From Triplophysa rosa (Eukaryota; Chordata; Actinopteri; Cypriniformes; Nemacheilidae): 64,000 nucleotides of DNA. The DNA lies in contig NC_079894.1 of the NCBI RefSeq assembly GCF_024868665.1, positions 3,931,426 through 3,995,425 of the forward strand, read 5' to 3'. The notes under the pieces are model-generated. The model had not been told where the DNA came from and did not search any database. It saw nothing but the letters and a program-made list of their open reading frames with translations. A program made the translations under genes and the position numbers. Below are positions 9,745 to 20,939 of the stretch, in pieces (positions within the stretch are counted from its first letter, which is position 1; each line of letters opens with the position of its first letter).

Positions 9745-10261
9745 CACTGCCCGTCCCAAAAAAAGTCACACACTCTAATATTTCGTTGGACCGCCTTTAG
9801 CTTTGATTACGGCATGCATTCGCTGTGGCATCTTTTCGATAAGCTTCTGCAATGTCCAGAATGTCCATTTTTCCCATCCAGAGTTGGATTAATTTTTCGC
9901 CAAGATCTTGTATTGATGATGGGAGAATCGGACCGCTGCGCAAAGTCTTCTCCAGCACATCCCAAAGACTCTCAATGGGGTTAAGGTCTGGAATCTGTGG
10001 TGGCCAATCCATGTGTGAAAATGATGTCTCCTGCTCCTAAACCATTCATCATGCCTGATGAATCCTGGCATTGTCATCTTGGAATATGCCCGTGCCATCA
10101 GGGAAGCAAAAACGAATTAATGGAATAACCTGGTCAGTCAGTATATTCATGTAGTCAGCTGACCTCAGTCTTTGGGCATGTAACGTTGCTGAACCTTCAA
10201 TCCAACGGGAGGCTATTTGCTTAGTTAAATCCAGGAGGTGACTTTTTTTGGACGGGCAGTG
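9745..10261 (-). mobile_element. Deleted Tc1/mariner-type transposon with transposase remnant
   Basis: The ends are perfect inverted repeats, CACTGCCCGTCC and GGACGGGCAGTG, flanked by TA at 9743-9744 and 10262-10263, the normal Tc1/mariner target duplication. On the minus strand the C-terminal part of a transposase is readable in pieces: an [10 protein letters not shown] segment (second catalytic Asp region), then after stops and a frame change DWPPQIPDLNPIESLWDVLE. The latter carries the PDLNPIE motif with the catalytic Glu. The N-terminal DNA-binding part is deleted, so the 517-bp element is non-autonomous and dead. Confidence 0.9.
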
Positions 10262-10263
10262 TA

Positions 10264-10729
10264 TATTTATACAACGGGGCTGTTGAATGCTTCAATCTGA
10301 TTGGTTGACAAACGTTCTATGGGTATACATTAACTTTCAGTAAATGCAAGCCTATGAAGGTGTTCTAGGTCTGCCAACCACATTACAGTTCCATATCACT
10401 TCACCAAGTTTAAATAACAGAAAGTTTATAGTGTAGCCTACAGTCCATCACAGCACACAGCACCCTGCTCTAGATCTGACCATGCAGTTTCGTTTAAAAA
10501 AACAAAGCGTTTCAAAACCAATATAGAAATACAGTACATATACTGAAATTGAATAAATAAAATAACTAAATAGAAAAACAAAATGAATTAATAAACACTG
10601 ATAGCCTACTGGTTCGATTTCCTCTTCATGCTGCTTATAACTGATAACAAATAGCCTATATTTTGATAGACCTACTCTTTGAATGAATGAATAATATTAT
10701 TATCACATCAAAGGGCTAAGAAAATCAAT
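10264..10729. other. Repeat-like AT-rich spacer
   Basis: Begins with TTATACAACGGGGCTGTTGA and TCTGATTGGTTGA, words typical of dispersed fish repeats, but no boundaries could be set. No gene. Confidence 0.35.
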
Positions 10730-10731
10730 TT

Positions 10732-11043
10732 GGACCCCACTCACCCAGCTCACTCCCTCTTCGAACTGTTGCCATCTGGCCGGCGCTACAGAGCACTGAC
10801 CACCAGAACAGCCAGACACAAGAACAGTTTTTCCCGCAGGCTATACTCAGCCTGAACAATTAAAAGCTCTTACTACACACTGTCCATCACATTGCACATA
10901 GCATCTGGAAACTGTACATTGTAAGAAACAATAGGTTAAACCTGTAAATAACACATCTGTACACTCTTTATCTATATTTTTTCACTTTTTGTATATAGTG
11001 CATTATTGTTTTTATTTAATTTCTAATTTTTTCTATCTTAATG
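10732..11043 (+). mobile_element. 3' end of a LINE reverse-transcriptase ORF plus part of its 3' UTR
   Basis: The frame reads AHSLFELLPSGRRYRALTTR and TARHKNSF, the conserved C-terminal tail of several fish non-LTR retrotransposon ORF2 proteins. One T is missing in the run that should encode SFFPQA, so the frame is broken near 10832. The 3' UTR is split by a hAT insertion and resumes after 11858. The clade was not determined. Confidence 0.75.
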
Positions 11044-11858
11044 CAGGGTTTTTCCTGGCTCAAAATGAGGCTGAGGTGGTGCCATCCTGATCTTGTACAC
11101 ACACACGTAGGCCTGCCGTACCTTTAAGTGGCTTAACCAAAGTGACTTTGAGTTTGACATATTAAAAGTTCAAATAAAATTAGATAAAAATGACAATTAT
11201 TAAGTTATATAAAACATTACTTTTATTCAACCAAACAGAAATGTTTTTTTTAATCAAATAAAGCTTTTTTATCATTTCAACTAACTTTTCAGCCCACAAT
11301 AGCCAACTGAATTAACCAGTCTTTCTAAATGAGCAAAGCTCATTCACATCTTGCATTATCTGTGGTTCACTTCAAATGATTAGATGATCTCTTATAATTC
11401 GTTAGTGACTGAAAAGTTCAATAGTTTAAATGAATCGGTTCAAATGAGTCATTCGTGTGCGAGTCGTTCTGAACGCAATGTGCGTTCATACTGGCGAACT
11501 CGCTGTGTACAGTATACGCTAATTCAACGATCCAACTGCACAGCTGAAGACATTACAATGATGTACGTCATGTTAATTTAATAAATTCAAGAAATTAAAC
11601 GTACATGGATGCAAAACAAACAGCCGTGAAACACAGGCTGGCTCTTGTTCTGCAACTATTTTTAGCGCCTCAGTGTGCTGATAACGAAACAGCGCCTCCA
11701 CTGTGGTGTATGTCGCAACTGCAGTTACAAATGACAGTCTGTTCAATGCACGCAGCATTTCTTGTGAAGACTCATAACATAATTTTGGCAAGAGCCTGAG
11801 GCGGCACGACATTTGACGGAGGCGGCCGCCTCCAATTTCTCTATGCAGGAAAAACCCT
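11044..11858. mobile_element. Non-autonomous hAT element inside the LINE tail
   Basis: Terminal inverted repeats are CAGGGTTTTTCCTG (11044-11057) and CAGGAAAAACCCT (11846-11858). Flanking 8-bp target duplications TCTTAATG (11036-11043) and CCTTAATG (11859-11866) differ at one base. This is the hAT signature. The 815-bp interior has no transposase frame. GC-rich subterminal words (GAGGCGGCCGCCTCC) sit near the right end. Confidence 0.9.
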
Positions 11859-11866
11859 CCTTAATG

Positions 11867-11990
11867 TATATTTGCACTATGTTTGCACCATGTTTACACT
11901 TCTTCTGCACTAAGCTCCTGTCGCCAAGTCAAATTCCTTGTGTGTGTAAACATACTTGGCAATAAAGCTCCTTCTTCTGATTCTGACATC
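11867..11990 (+). mobile_element. 3' terminus of the same LINE, after the hAT insertion
   Basis: Continues the LINE 3' UTR (TTGCACTATGTTTGCACCAT) and ends in CTTGGCAATAAAGCTCCTTC with an ATTCTGAC tail. The AATAAA within this tail is typical of such elements. Confidence 0.65.
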
Positions 11991-14270
11991 ATGGCTTTTC
12001 TGTCACATTACTGCAAACATGCAGGTGTGCATTTTGATGCAGTTTGATGAGAACAGAACCGTGAATGAAATGTGTGAAACCAAACTTGTTTGTTGTATAA
12101 TTATTACGACATTGTAAACTAAAAAAGGCTATTTAAAGTTGTGTGAATTATCTTAAGACCGAAAATCATAAACTTTTATGTTTGAAAACAGATTTGGTCT
12201 TTATTTTCTTTAGACCTTGCTTTAAAGAAATCAAGGGCTTACATCAGTTTAGCAGTTTTTCTATTAGATTTTCATGAGCTACTTGGGTGGCCAGTTCATT
12301 CTAACTTCACTATATTAGGCCTTGAAAAGTCTGCTGCAAAAGTCAAATGAATTAATTCAGCATAAGTTGATTTAGAGATTTTCAGAAGATTCCCACACAT
12401 TTCCATTGAACACTTGAGATTCAAACGTTCCACACGTGTGGAGATGCTCTGAACTCTTTGCCATCTGTTTTAACAGGTGATTTGCATACGTAACCTCAAG
12501 ATTGTTTGGTTTTCATGGTTTAGCGATGTGAAACAGTGACTTATGGAAGGTTATAAGCAACAGGGCAATCATTCAGAAGCGCTCACAAGATGCTGTCTTG
12601 TGCATGTTTATGTGTCTTTGTGAAGATATGAAGAATAGCGTGAAACCCGCATCACTTTCCTTAAACCTCATTAGAGCTGTTTAGACTGGAATTTCACTTC
12701 ACATTTATGAAATCTGAAATCAGCCTCAGAAATCTGTTGTTGAGCCCTACTTGACTTTTTACGTTGGTCACATTTCCATTTGGTCTGTTTTATTTACAGG
12801 CAGCCATCCCGCTCTGAGCTAAACTCCTTTCGTGACTACAGGTCAAGGTCTTCGAGAATTTTGGAATGTGTTGCGTTGATCCCTCAAGACCGTGTCAATC
12901 AAATAACCGAGGACCAATGACACCCCCTCACCACCACCACAAGGTATTTTGTCGGATGTCCCTGTTTGCCTGTCACGCTTTGGGTCAGCGCCTTTTTTAT
13001 CAACTTTCACACTCCTGTTCTGTTCACCAGATGCCTAGACTCATCGGTAGACAAAGAGAACATCAATAAAGAAACAGTTACTCCCAGCAGTGTCACTTTT
13101 ATTGAAAGTTTGCTGATCTCGGTGCTTCCGCCCGTCTTGTATTTGATCAATGTTTTGTCTCCCGCTGTACGTCTGTACTTCACATTAGATTAAGAAATAG
13201 AGACATCGGAGGGAACGGAGCCCTCACGGCCAAGCATCGCAATCCGAGCGATCCCGCTTTCCAAACATAACTGTTAATCCCATCAAGCGCAGCATGAGGA
13301 CGTTTATGACGAGTTCCAAGACGAAAAATAAAACAATAACAGGGACATTAAATCTTTTTAGACTTTTTTCTGCAGTGCCATCTGTGAATTCATTTAGAGG
13401 ACCACCAGGGTTAACAGGAAATGTGTTCTCAGGGCACCCTCTGCCCTTTTCCATTCAACCGGGCGGAACAGAATATTCTAGAGCGGTTTCAGAAACGGTC
13501 TGCAGGTAGACATAAAATAGACGTGAATGTTAGCACGTGTTGCTGTCTCGTTTTACCATTCCACAAAGATGGTAAAGCTTAATCTAATGACGTCTGAAGA
13601 AAGCTGCCATTAGATGATGGATTGCTTTATTTTCCAATGACACAATCTATTATTTTCAACTGTACATTATTGGGATGTTGAATACTGGACAGCCGAAGTA
13701 TAGTGTTTCTGCACCCACCTGAGTGGGAGGGTGGGGAATATCTAATTTAACACGCTGGTAAAGTACTTTAGTTTGATTAGATATTATAATCCTATTTTGG
13801 AAACATTTCAAACATTATCTCATATGCTACCAATGGTCCGAAAGTAATAATTTGCTTTCAAATAAACTTAATATACATCAAAATATTTGTTCCTTCGAAT
13901 GCCAGTGGAGAAGTTTAGCAGAATATCTGAGCTGCTTTCGTCCATACGAGGAAAGTGGATTGGGACCAGTAACTGTCAAGCTCCATAAAGTACAAAAAAT
14001 TGGCCTGAAGCATCATAAAAGTGATCCGAGAACTTGGTGCAATACTCCAAGTCTTCTAAAGACACACGATAGGTCTGATTGAGGAACCTAATGGAAATTG
14101 AAGTCATTATTTACTGAAAATCTTGAAAATCCAGCTTGACAGCAGTGGTCAGCATAAAGTGGTCACCTGCTAAAGACATAAATCAATGAGTGGATGATGG
14201 CATTTTTTTTATTTTTGTTCAAATTATTCCTGTAATGTTAAAGCGAGAAACACGTGCTATGCAGAGAGTT
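11991..14270. other. Intergenic DNA, no gene recognised
   Basis: About 2.3 kb with less transposon debris than its surroundings. Open frames are short and lack coding signs. It lies between mrps14 and tenascin-W and could carry regulatory elements, but nothing specific can be named. Confidence 0.45.
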
Positions 14271-14274
14271 AAAC

Positions 14275-14478
14275 TAAATGATGTACTGTATGACTTACTC
14301 TCATCTGCAGAACACAAAATAAGATATTTTGAGGAATGTTGGTAACCAAACAACATTGGACCCCATTGATTTCCATTGTATGGACACACAACCACTGAGA
14401 CATTTCTTAAAATAACTTCTTTCGCAGAAGAAAGAGTCATGGTTTAAACCACACAAGGGTAAATAAATCAATTTTTAT
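14275..14478. mobile_element. Degenerate AGTTCACCC-family MITE, ends worn
   Basis: Core words remain: CTGCAGAACACAAAATAAGA, GAATGTTGGTAACCAAACAA, CCCATTGATTTCCATTGTAT and GCAGAAGAAAGAGTCATG. Neither outer end is intact. Confidence 0.65.
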
Positions 14479-15027
14479 TTTGTGTGGACTTTCGAATCCA
14501 CATTTGCATACTTGTAAGTTCATACTACAAAGTATGCGAAAACCTAAACACATACAGTATGAGTTTGGCAAATTCAACCACTTTTAACCAACCGTTCCAG
14601 CCTCTGTAAATTAGACATTGGGTATGTAATATACCTGGCGGCTTCTAGTGCCATATGGTACACTTCTCCCAGAGATGTGACCTTTATATACCTATAAAGA
14701 AAGAATGTATTTTCCAATCTTAGAACCCATGCAGGCAGAAACAGCATGCTTCAAGTCAAACATCCAGTACATGAGCACGTTATTTGAGGGAGAACAGTGG
14801 CCAATGAGAAACAGGTGAGAAAAGACAAGCGTTGCTCTCTGGGAGAGAGAGGTGAGCTCTGTTTAGGATACTGGGATGATGTGGGATTATGTACTTGGTG
14901 AATGATTTGTTCAGCGATTTTTGTTTGGTCTCCTAAATGTAATTTGAAAGTGAATCTTGGTGAAATTCATTGATAATAAAGTGAATTTGTCTATCCCATA
15001 TGTTTAAACCATCTGTATTTGTTTTAA

Positions 15028-15248
15028 AGGAATAGTTCACCTTCAAAATGAAAATTCTGTCATCATTTACTCACCCTGTTGTCATTTCAAACCGGTGTGA
15101 TTTTCTTTCTTCTGCAAAACACAAAAGAAGATGTTTGAAAAATGTGGGAACCAAAAACCGTTGGTCACCAGTCACTTCTATTGGACACAAAACCAATACA
15201 AGTCAATGGGAACCAACGGGTCTCTGTTAGCAAAATATCTTCTTTTGT
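15028..15248. mobile_element. AGTTCACCC-family MITE, mostly left half and centre
   Basis: Starts TTTAAAGGAATAGTTCACCT and runs through CTGTCATCATTTACTCACCC, CTTCTGCAAAACACAAAAGA and ACAAGTCAATGGGAACCAAC to AAAATATCTTCTTTTGTATT. The right outer arm is missing. Confidence 0.75.
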
Positions 15249-15274
15249 ATTAGTATCTTCTTACAAATATTACA

Positions 15275-15650
15275 ATCAGAGTTATTATAGTTTTGATTTT
15301 AGTTTTATTTATTATTAATATTTTAAATTAGCTTTTATTTTTAGATTTTTAGTTTTTGTGTTAATTTTAGTTCAAGTTTTAGCAATTCGGGTAAATGCTT
15401 TTGTCATTTTATAATTTATTGGTTTATTTTTAATGTTGCTATATAAGATTAATACATTTTTACTTTAGTTTTATTTTAGTTTTTGTTTATTATTATACTG
15501 AAATTTTACTGCTTTAAACTTACTTTTTGAGGTAACATTTCAAATTTTCCTTGAGTTAAGTTTTTCCAATAATTTTTAGGTCAAAATTGTATTTGATTTC
15601 AATGAACAGGAACGTTTTAGTTCCTAGTAAACTAAAATAACCTTGATTAC
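15275..15650. repeat. AT-rich low-complexity element with inverted ends
   Basis: Left end AGTTATTATAGTTTTGATTT and right end AGTAAACTAAAATAACCTTG are approximate inverted copies. The interior is almost only TTTTAGTTTT-like words. Probably an old MITE. Confidence 0.5.
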
Positions 15651-15659
15651 AATTAAATA

Positions 15660-17200
15660 AATCTTTGAATAATGGCTGTCAAAAGCGATAAGCCATGATA
15701 AATGAAATATTAGGAATAGGACACCGTTCTTAAGATTTAGTCGAAGCTCCTCCAGGATCTCAACACATTGTCCCGAAGAGTCCCGCTATGCATTTTAACA
15801 ACCATCATCGCCGCAGAAGTCTGATTCATTGAGATGCAATGAATGTGAAGAATCCCTTTTGTGTTGAACTTTAAGGTCACCTGCGCGCTGCTCTTTTTAC
15901 TGCCATGCGTATCCGTACTCTGAGTTACAACAATCATACTTAAGTCTGTTTGTGCTATTAGAGCCATCAGTAAACTTGAAGAACAGCATTAATATTAATA
16001 CGCTCATATTTTTCCCGACCATTAACGCCAAATACGTCGTGGTTGAACGAGTAGGGAATTGCATAACAGTATTGAAGAAGTACAGGCTGTTTAGTTCCTC
16101 TCAGATTTCTAGGAGATCTGCTGATTTGGAAAGCCTTTTCTTTAGGACGGGGAGGTTTATTATGATTCCTGTATGGAGATGGACAGATAGATGAATAGAT
16201 ACCGTAACCCAAAGCTCACTGTTGACAGTGTGATATAGAATATTGGATTTGAGTCTCACACGTATGTAACTTGGTAGACGGTTTATTTGCAAAGCCTGAG
16301 ACCTTATGGCTTTGATTTAACATTCTTTTCCCCTCTTAATTCTCTTATGGTGGGGATGACCTTCGAAACAAACCTAATAAAACCCAGAAGCATTCCATCT
16401 AAATATGTTTTAAGTGTAGAGATTGAATTTTCTTTGGTCGATTTCCTTGCGGCATGCTTGCAGAAACTGTAGCTGTCTTGCAAACAGAGTTTACCTACAT
16501 GCGATTACTAAGGAGATTGTGTCTTATTTGTTGGTTTACATACTAAGGATTTGACTTTTTGTTGCACATTATTGCTAACCCACTGTCCCAAACCTCCAAC
16601 AAAGCCGTCGACCCCCTCATTCTTCAATCCTGTGCACCTCTCACATGGCTCCTATTGAAATATGTCCCCGTTTTCTCCACAAACTCTAGCTGAGCCTTTC
16701 CCTCATAAAAAGGATCGTGAAAGCCATAAGTCTGCGTCACGCCATGCCACATTCTGCTGCATTCTTGTACACAACACTGGCGGCCAAGCACATTAATTAG
16801 TTTACGCAGATCTTCTTCTCGACGTAATGTAGTGAATGAAAAATGAGTGACAGATGACAACCGTATTTCTTTTATAGGTGTCGTCCTAACAGCAGTGCTG
16901 AAAAAGTGAATGATCATTCAGTAATTCAAGAGGAAAGTGCTGTGATATATTTGAAGATGTGTCAAGGAGCACCTCAAACATGTGTATCGCTCAACGACTA
17001 CATGATTTAAACGCTCCGGAAAATGTAAAACATGAGGTGTCCAGATCCCGCCACAGTACACAGAAGGACATTGATACACATATAGGCTGGATAAAGATAA
17101 CCACTAGAAAATTATTGCGATTTTTAAATGAATATGTGACACACAAACACAATTGTAAATAAATGATGTAATACATACTATACCATGGTCTGTTTGAATA
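15660..17200. other. Intergenic DNA without a recognised feature
   Basis: Mixed-composition sequence. Small open frames on both strands overlap each other and look random. No repeat boundary found. Confidence 0.4.
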
Positions 17201-17513
17201 CTTGATACTGATTGGCTGGAAGGCGTGCATTAAAATCGTTTAATGCACGGGTGGTTCCAGCAAACTCCGTTTACGGAAGTCGTGCCACTCGGCGGCCATG
17301 TTTGCTATGCCTCTGGGCAGCTATTTACGTCATAGCAAGTCCACAATCCTAACTACTTGAAAGGGGGAAGGCAGATATTTCTAAAATCGCTGGCACGCTA
17401 AAACAGCATATTTCCGATCAATAAGTAAACATGACAAGAACTGTATCGTAACTTTGGTTTGCTAAGCTTAAATTGCGCTAAAAATCCCCTTTTTTGGAGG
17501 TCGCCTCAACTAC

Positions 17514-17711
17514 TGCGCCTGCGCACAGCCTGGCAAGCGCCTCACGAGAGCCCCGCCCCAGAAAATCGTCAGTCTTTACTGATTGACTCGTTTTACTGGA
17601 AGGCGGGACTTCCTTCGCTAGAGCGGCCATATTGACCGTTACATTCCTCGCCATTTATTGTTACGGCAGTGGCGCATCTTGTTAATATTAATATCTTTGG
17701 TTTCGGTAAGT
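17514..17711 (+). promoter_or_regulatory. Promoter-like island: NRF1, GC-box and YY1-type motifs, then a splice donor
   Basis: In order: TGCGCCTGCGCA (NRF1-like, 17514-17525), CCCCGCCCC (GC box, 17551-17559), GGACTTCCTTC (ETS-like) and GCGGCCATATTG (YY1-like, from 17623). A splice donor CGGTAAGT follows at 17704-17711. This order is typical of TATA-less vertebrate promoters with a short first exon. No coding exon that it would feed has been found, so activity is conjecture. Confidence 0.35.
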
Positions 17712-17794
17712 TTGATCATCATTTGAAATTAACTCCACCTTTCACATTGCGCTGATAACATCAATAACAGCTTTAACTTGGCAAATGTATAAGC

Positions 17795-17937
17795 GGGATA
17801 ATCCATGGCTAGCCGTGCGCTAAAGGATTTTAATGCACTTTGCAGAGGCAACCACCCTCCGTTTCGCGTCGGGTGGTTCTTGACCTCCACATCATGCATC
17901 AAAATCCTTTAACGCATGGCTAGCCATGGATTATCCC
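17795..17937. repeat. 43-bp near-perfect inverted repeat (hairpin)
   Basis: Arms 17795-17837 and 17895-17937 match at about 40 of 43 positions. Each includes the CCATGGCTAGCC word and its complement. The 57-base loop carries AACCACCC and GGGTGGTT, which can pair as an inner stem. Confidence 0.85.
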
Positions 17938-18019
17938 TTACATAATTGTAACTGTCTATGATACACCTGACGTTAGTGAAGTAATGAAAATGTGTCGTTT
18001 TCACAATCTTTTTATTTTA

Positions 18020-18187
18020 AAGTTACATTTTTGAGCTTTTTGCCTTTATTATGATAGGACAGTGGAGAGGTGACAGGAATGTGCTGGAAAGAGACAGGGC
18101 CACAGGAGACGGGAATCGTACTCAGGTCGCCGCGAGCGTACTATACCGCTATATGTTGGCGCACTAACCACCAGGCTATTGGTGCCG
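18020..18187 (-). mobile_element. tRNA-derived SINE, minus orientation
   Basis: On the minus strand the head reads GGTCGGCACCAATAGCCTGG and then TGGTTAGTGCG, an A-box-like pattern. A B-box-like GAGTACGATTCCC follows about 55 bases on. Then come the tail words CTGTCTCTTTCCAGCACATT and TAATAAAGGCAAAAAGC. This is a class III promoter layout typical of fish SINEs; the B box is mutated. Confidence 0.7.
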
Positions 18188-18294
18188 ACCACTTTCACAA
18201 TTTTTAACAATTAATGCGTAAGTTACACTCAGCAATCACCTTCAATTTGAATAACAACATTTTATATACAACGTCGGCAAACGTTTCATTTCAC

Positions 18295-18575
18295 TAAAGG
18301 CATAGTTCACCCCAAAACGAATATTCTGTCATCATTTACAAAAACTGTTGCTTTAAACCCGTATAAATGTTATTGTTACACTGTATAAAAGGAAAGTTAT
18401 TTGGAAGAATGTATGTAAACTAACAGTTCTTGGGTACCATTGACTACTATAGTAGGAATTAGGAAATGATACTGTGTTGGTCAATAATGCTCCAGAACTG
18501 TTTGTTTTCCCAAACGCTTCAAAATATCTTCTTTTGTGTTCAACAGAAAAAAGAAGTTAATGCAGATTTGAAACA
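18295..18575. mobile_element. AGTTCACCC-family MITE, first of two adjacent copies
   Basis: Left end AAAGGCATAGTTCACCCC, centre ACCATTGACTACTATAGTAG, right half CAAAATATCTTCTTTTGTGT. The far right arm is worn. A second copy follows after about 13 bases. Confidence 0.75.
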
Positions 18576-18587
18576 ACTTTTTAAAAG

Positions 18588-18826
18588 GGATACTTCACCC
18601 AAAAATGAAAATGCTGTCATCTTTCACTCACCCTTAAATTGTTCCAAACCAACCATTGCCATAGTATTGAAAATAAATACTAGGGGAGTCAATGGGGGGT
18701 GAGATTTGACAATCTTCCAGATATCTTCCTGTGTGTTCAGCAGAACAAAGACATTTATACAGGCTTGGAACAATCTGAGGGTGAGTAAATGATGACAGAA
18801 TGTTTGGGTGAAGTATCCCTTTAGAT
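18588..18826. mobile_element. AGTTCACCC-family MITE, second adjacent copy
   Basis: Both ends are present: AAAAGGGATACTTCACCC at the left and GGGTGAAGTATCCCTTT at the right, a 17-bp inverted match. Both ends carry ACTTCACCC instead of AGTTCACCC, a shared change suggesting both arms evolve or were copied together. Confidence 0.8.
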
Positions 18827-19056
18827 CCACTGGATTCTTTTTACTCAAACCTTAATACTGCTGTTGGGCAATTACAGCATTATGGAGGTGACATTTTCAG
18901 TTAAAACTTAAAATATAAATTGAGAGAATCAAAGAATGTACAGTATTTATTACCAATATATTGAACCATCTGTTTACACTGTATTTTACTAAACCAGGCA
19001 TCAGAAAAATACCAGTCTATGCAAAAGTTTTTTTTAAAAGAGAGAAAAAAGAATAT

Positions 19057-19245
19057 GTTATGGATGTGATAAAAAAGACGCATGTTTTTACTTTGTAGGA
19101 TTTCTGTAAAGTAAAATGTACAAACCAGAATCAAGAATAACCAACAAATGGAGAAGGGATATCTCTTCATAGACCTCAAAATAGTTATTTTATGTTCATG
19201 TGCCCATTTCTGATCAATAGGGACAGTTATGGATGTGACAAATCA
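19057..19245 (+). repeat. Unnamed dispersed repeat, copy 1
   Basis: A 169-bp unit bounded at both ends by the same direct word, GTTATGGATGTGA (19057 and 19226). It contains AATGGAGAAGGGATATC and AAAATAGTTATTTTATG. A clearly related copy lies inverted at 56430-56624. Confidence 0.6.
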
Positions 19246-20160
19246 CTTACCTGACTATGGAAAACAAAAAAAAAAAAGCTTTAAAATCTTTAAAGGAGAC
19301 TTCACATGGGCATTTAAACCACCAAATATTGACATCTGACCTGGTAAAAACGTGACTTTTTCATCATAAGGTTGACGTTTGCGTGAAATTGCCCAATAGC
19401 AAATCATCATAAATCATGTGTCAATCATTCAAACACAAAATGACATGTAATTAAAACCGTTAGTTTTTTACTGGGTTATTTAAACTGTAATTGTAAATGT
19501 AGTCACGCACTTATACACACAGAATCAGTTTTATTTCTTGAAAAGTACTGTAGCATATAGCCGGCCATTTCCTGAGCACTGAACAGTTTCTCCCTGTTCT
19601 TGTTCCTTACATATTCCAACCACATGTAAAACTATCCAAATATTTATGGAGACAATCAGGTGTGCCAAACGGTTTTTATAGTGTGCAAGTTCTATGTTTG
19701 GCCCTGAACAACTGAAACATTTAATATGAATATGTCTGAGCGTCTGACTCATGGGAAGTTTCTAAGGCCTGTAATTGTCCTCTAGCGATGATGACATGGT
19801 CTGAAAGCCTTCCAACAGGAAGCCACTGTTGTCACTATCTGACTGCGGGGGAATAAAAAATATGGTCACGTTATGTATAAAGCTGGACCCCTGCCTCTGT
19901 TGAAAAACCATTACACCTGCTGCTCTCCAGTTTCAGCACAACTATTTCAGCTCTGTGTCACACAACACCCAGAGATCAACAGATGCCTGGAAAATTATAG
20001 CCAAACAACTTTAGTTAGGACCTCTGATAAACGCGGATTGGTTCCTCCTAAAAATGATTATGTAGCCTGATTGAAATGTAAATAAGAACAATTATGCTTT
20101 TATGATGAAGATCTACAAATATTGCTGTGGAAACTAGGCTGAATTATAATTATTTACACA
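19246..20160. other. Intergenic DNA without a recognised feature
   Basis: Unique-looking sequence with a poly(A) run near 19265. No gene or repeat boundary. Confidence 0.4.
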
Positions 20161-20209
20161 TACTGTACATTTGTGTTCATTTTTCATTGTGAAATTTTGC
20201 GCCTGTGAA

Positions 20210-20521
20210 TTTTTTTGTCATGTAAAATTACATGTTTTTATGTTATTTTACACCCATCTTGTAAATTTTCAGTCTACTTCTGTAATTGTTCATTTTTTTA
20301 CTCTATTGAAATGCCACAAAAAGTTTAATTTCCGGCAGCTGGGTCGCTAGTAAAATACCATAAAATACCAGTTTTCATCATGTAAAATTACATGTTTTAT
20401 ATAAGTTTACAACTTTGCTGTCTAGTTCTGTAAATTGTATTTTTTTAACCATATTTAAAAGCCATAAAAATGTTTAATTGCGGCAGTAAAATTTCGTAAA
20501 GCTACAGTTTTTTACAGTGTG
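20210..20521. repeat. Two tandem units of about 161 bp ending in TTTTTTACAGTGT
   Basis: TCATGTAAAATTACATGTTT occurs at about 20218 and again at about 20379. Both units continue with CTGTAATT or CTGTAAATTG, a pyrimidine run, GCCA(C/T)AAAAA and GTTTAATT(T/G)CGGCAG. The right end ACAGTTTTTTACAGTGT matches the common CACTGTAAAAAA terminus of fish MITEs; the left end is lost. Confidence 0.65.
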
Positions 20522-20939
20522 AGGTAACGATAGTACAATGGTGTTCTGATTTACATTTAATTGCTCATTTTTACAGAAGTTTAATAATGATTCAATTTCC
20601 TGTCATAACTTTATTCCGGAATCAAGTGGAAAAGAAAAAGACAAGGAAAAATATTGCCATTGTAACTGTGCAGTTTGGGTGCTCAGGGCTGTGTTGACTT
20701 TGGCTGTATTTGTCTCTAGCCAGATATCACATTCCCTGGGAAATAGATTTATAAGCTGTGCTACTGTAGGAAAATCAGTCTAATAAAAACGTGTTCATCA
20801 AAATCTACCTGTGATAGATAGCCATGGGATGCTGGATAAATAAAGTTTCATTGACTACCGTACGCAGAAGAAACGGGAGTCTCTAATGATCTCCCTCAGT
20901 TTAGTCCCGTAGGGTTGAGTTTTGGAGGTAGCCACACCC

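Larger units (their letters stand above)
17205..17945. mobile_element. Fold-back element enclosing a GC-rich promoter-like island
   Basis: The left end has a perfect 10-bp palindrome, GTGCATTAAA/TTTAATGCAC (17225-17248), followed by GGGTGGTTCC. The right end has a 43-bp inverted repeat and the related words GGATTTTAATGCAC, AACCACCC and GGGTGGTTCT. Shared words at both ends suggest one mobile unit of about 740 bp. No transposase and no clear target duplication; the boundaries are estimates. Confidence 0.5.
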
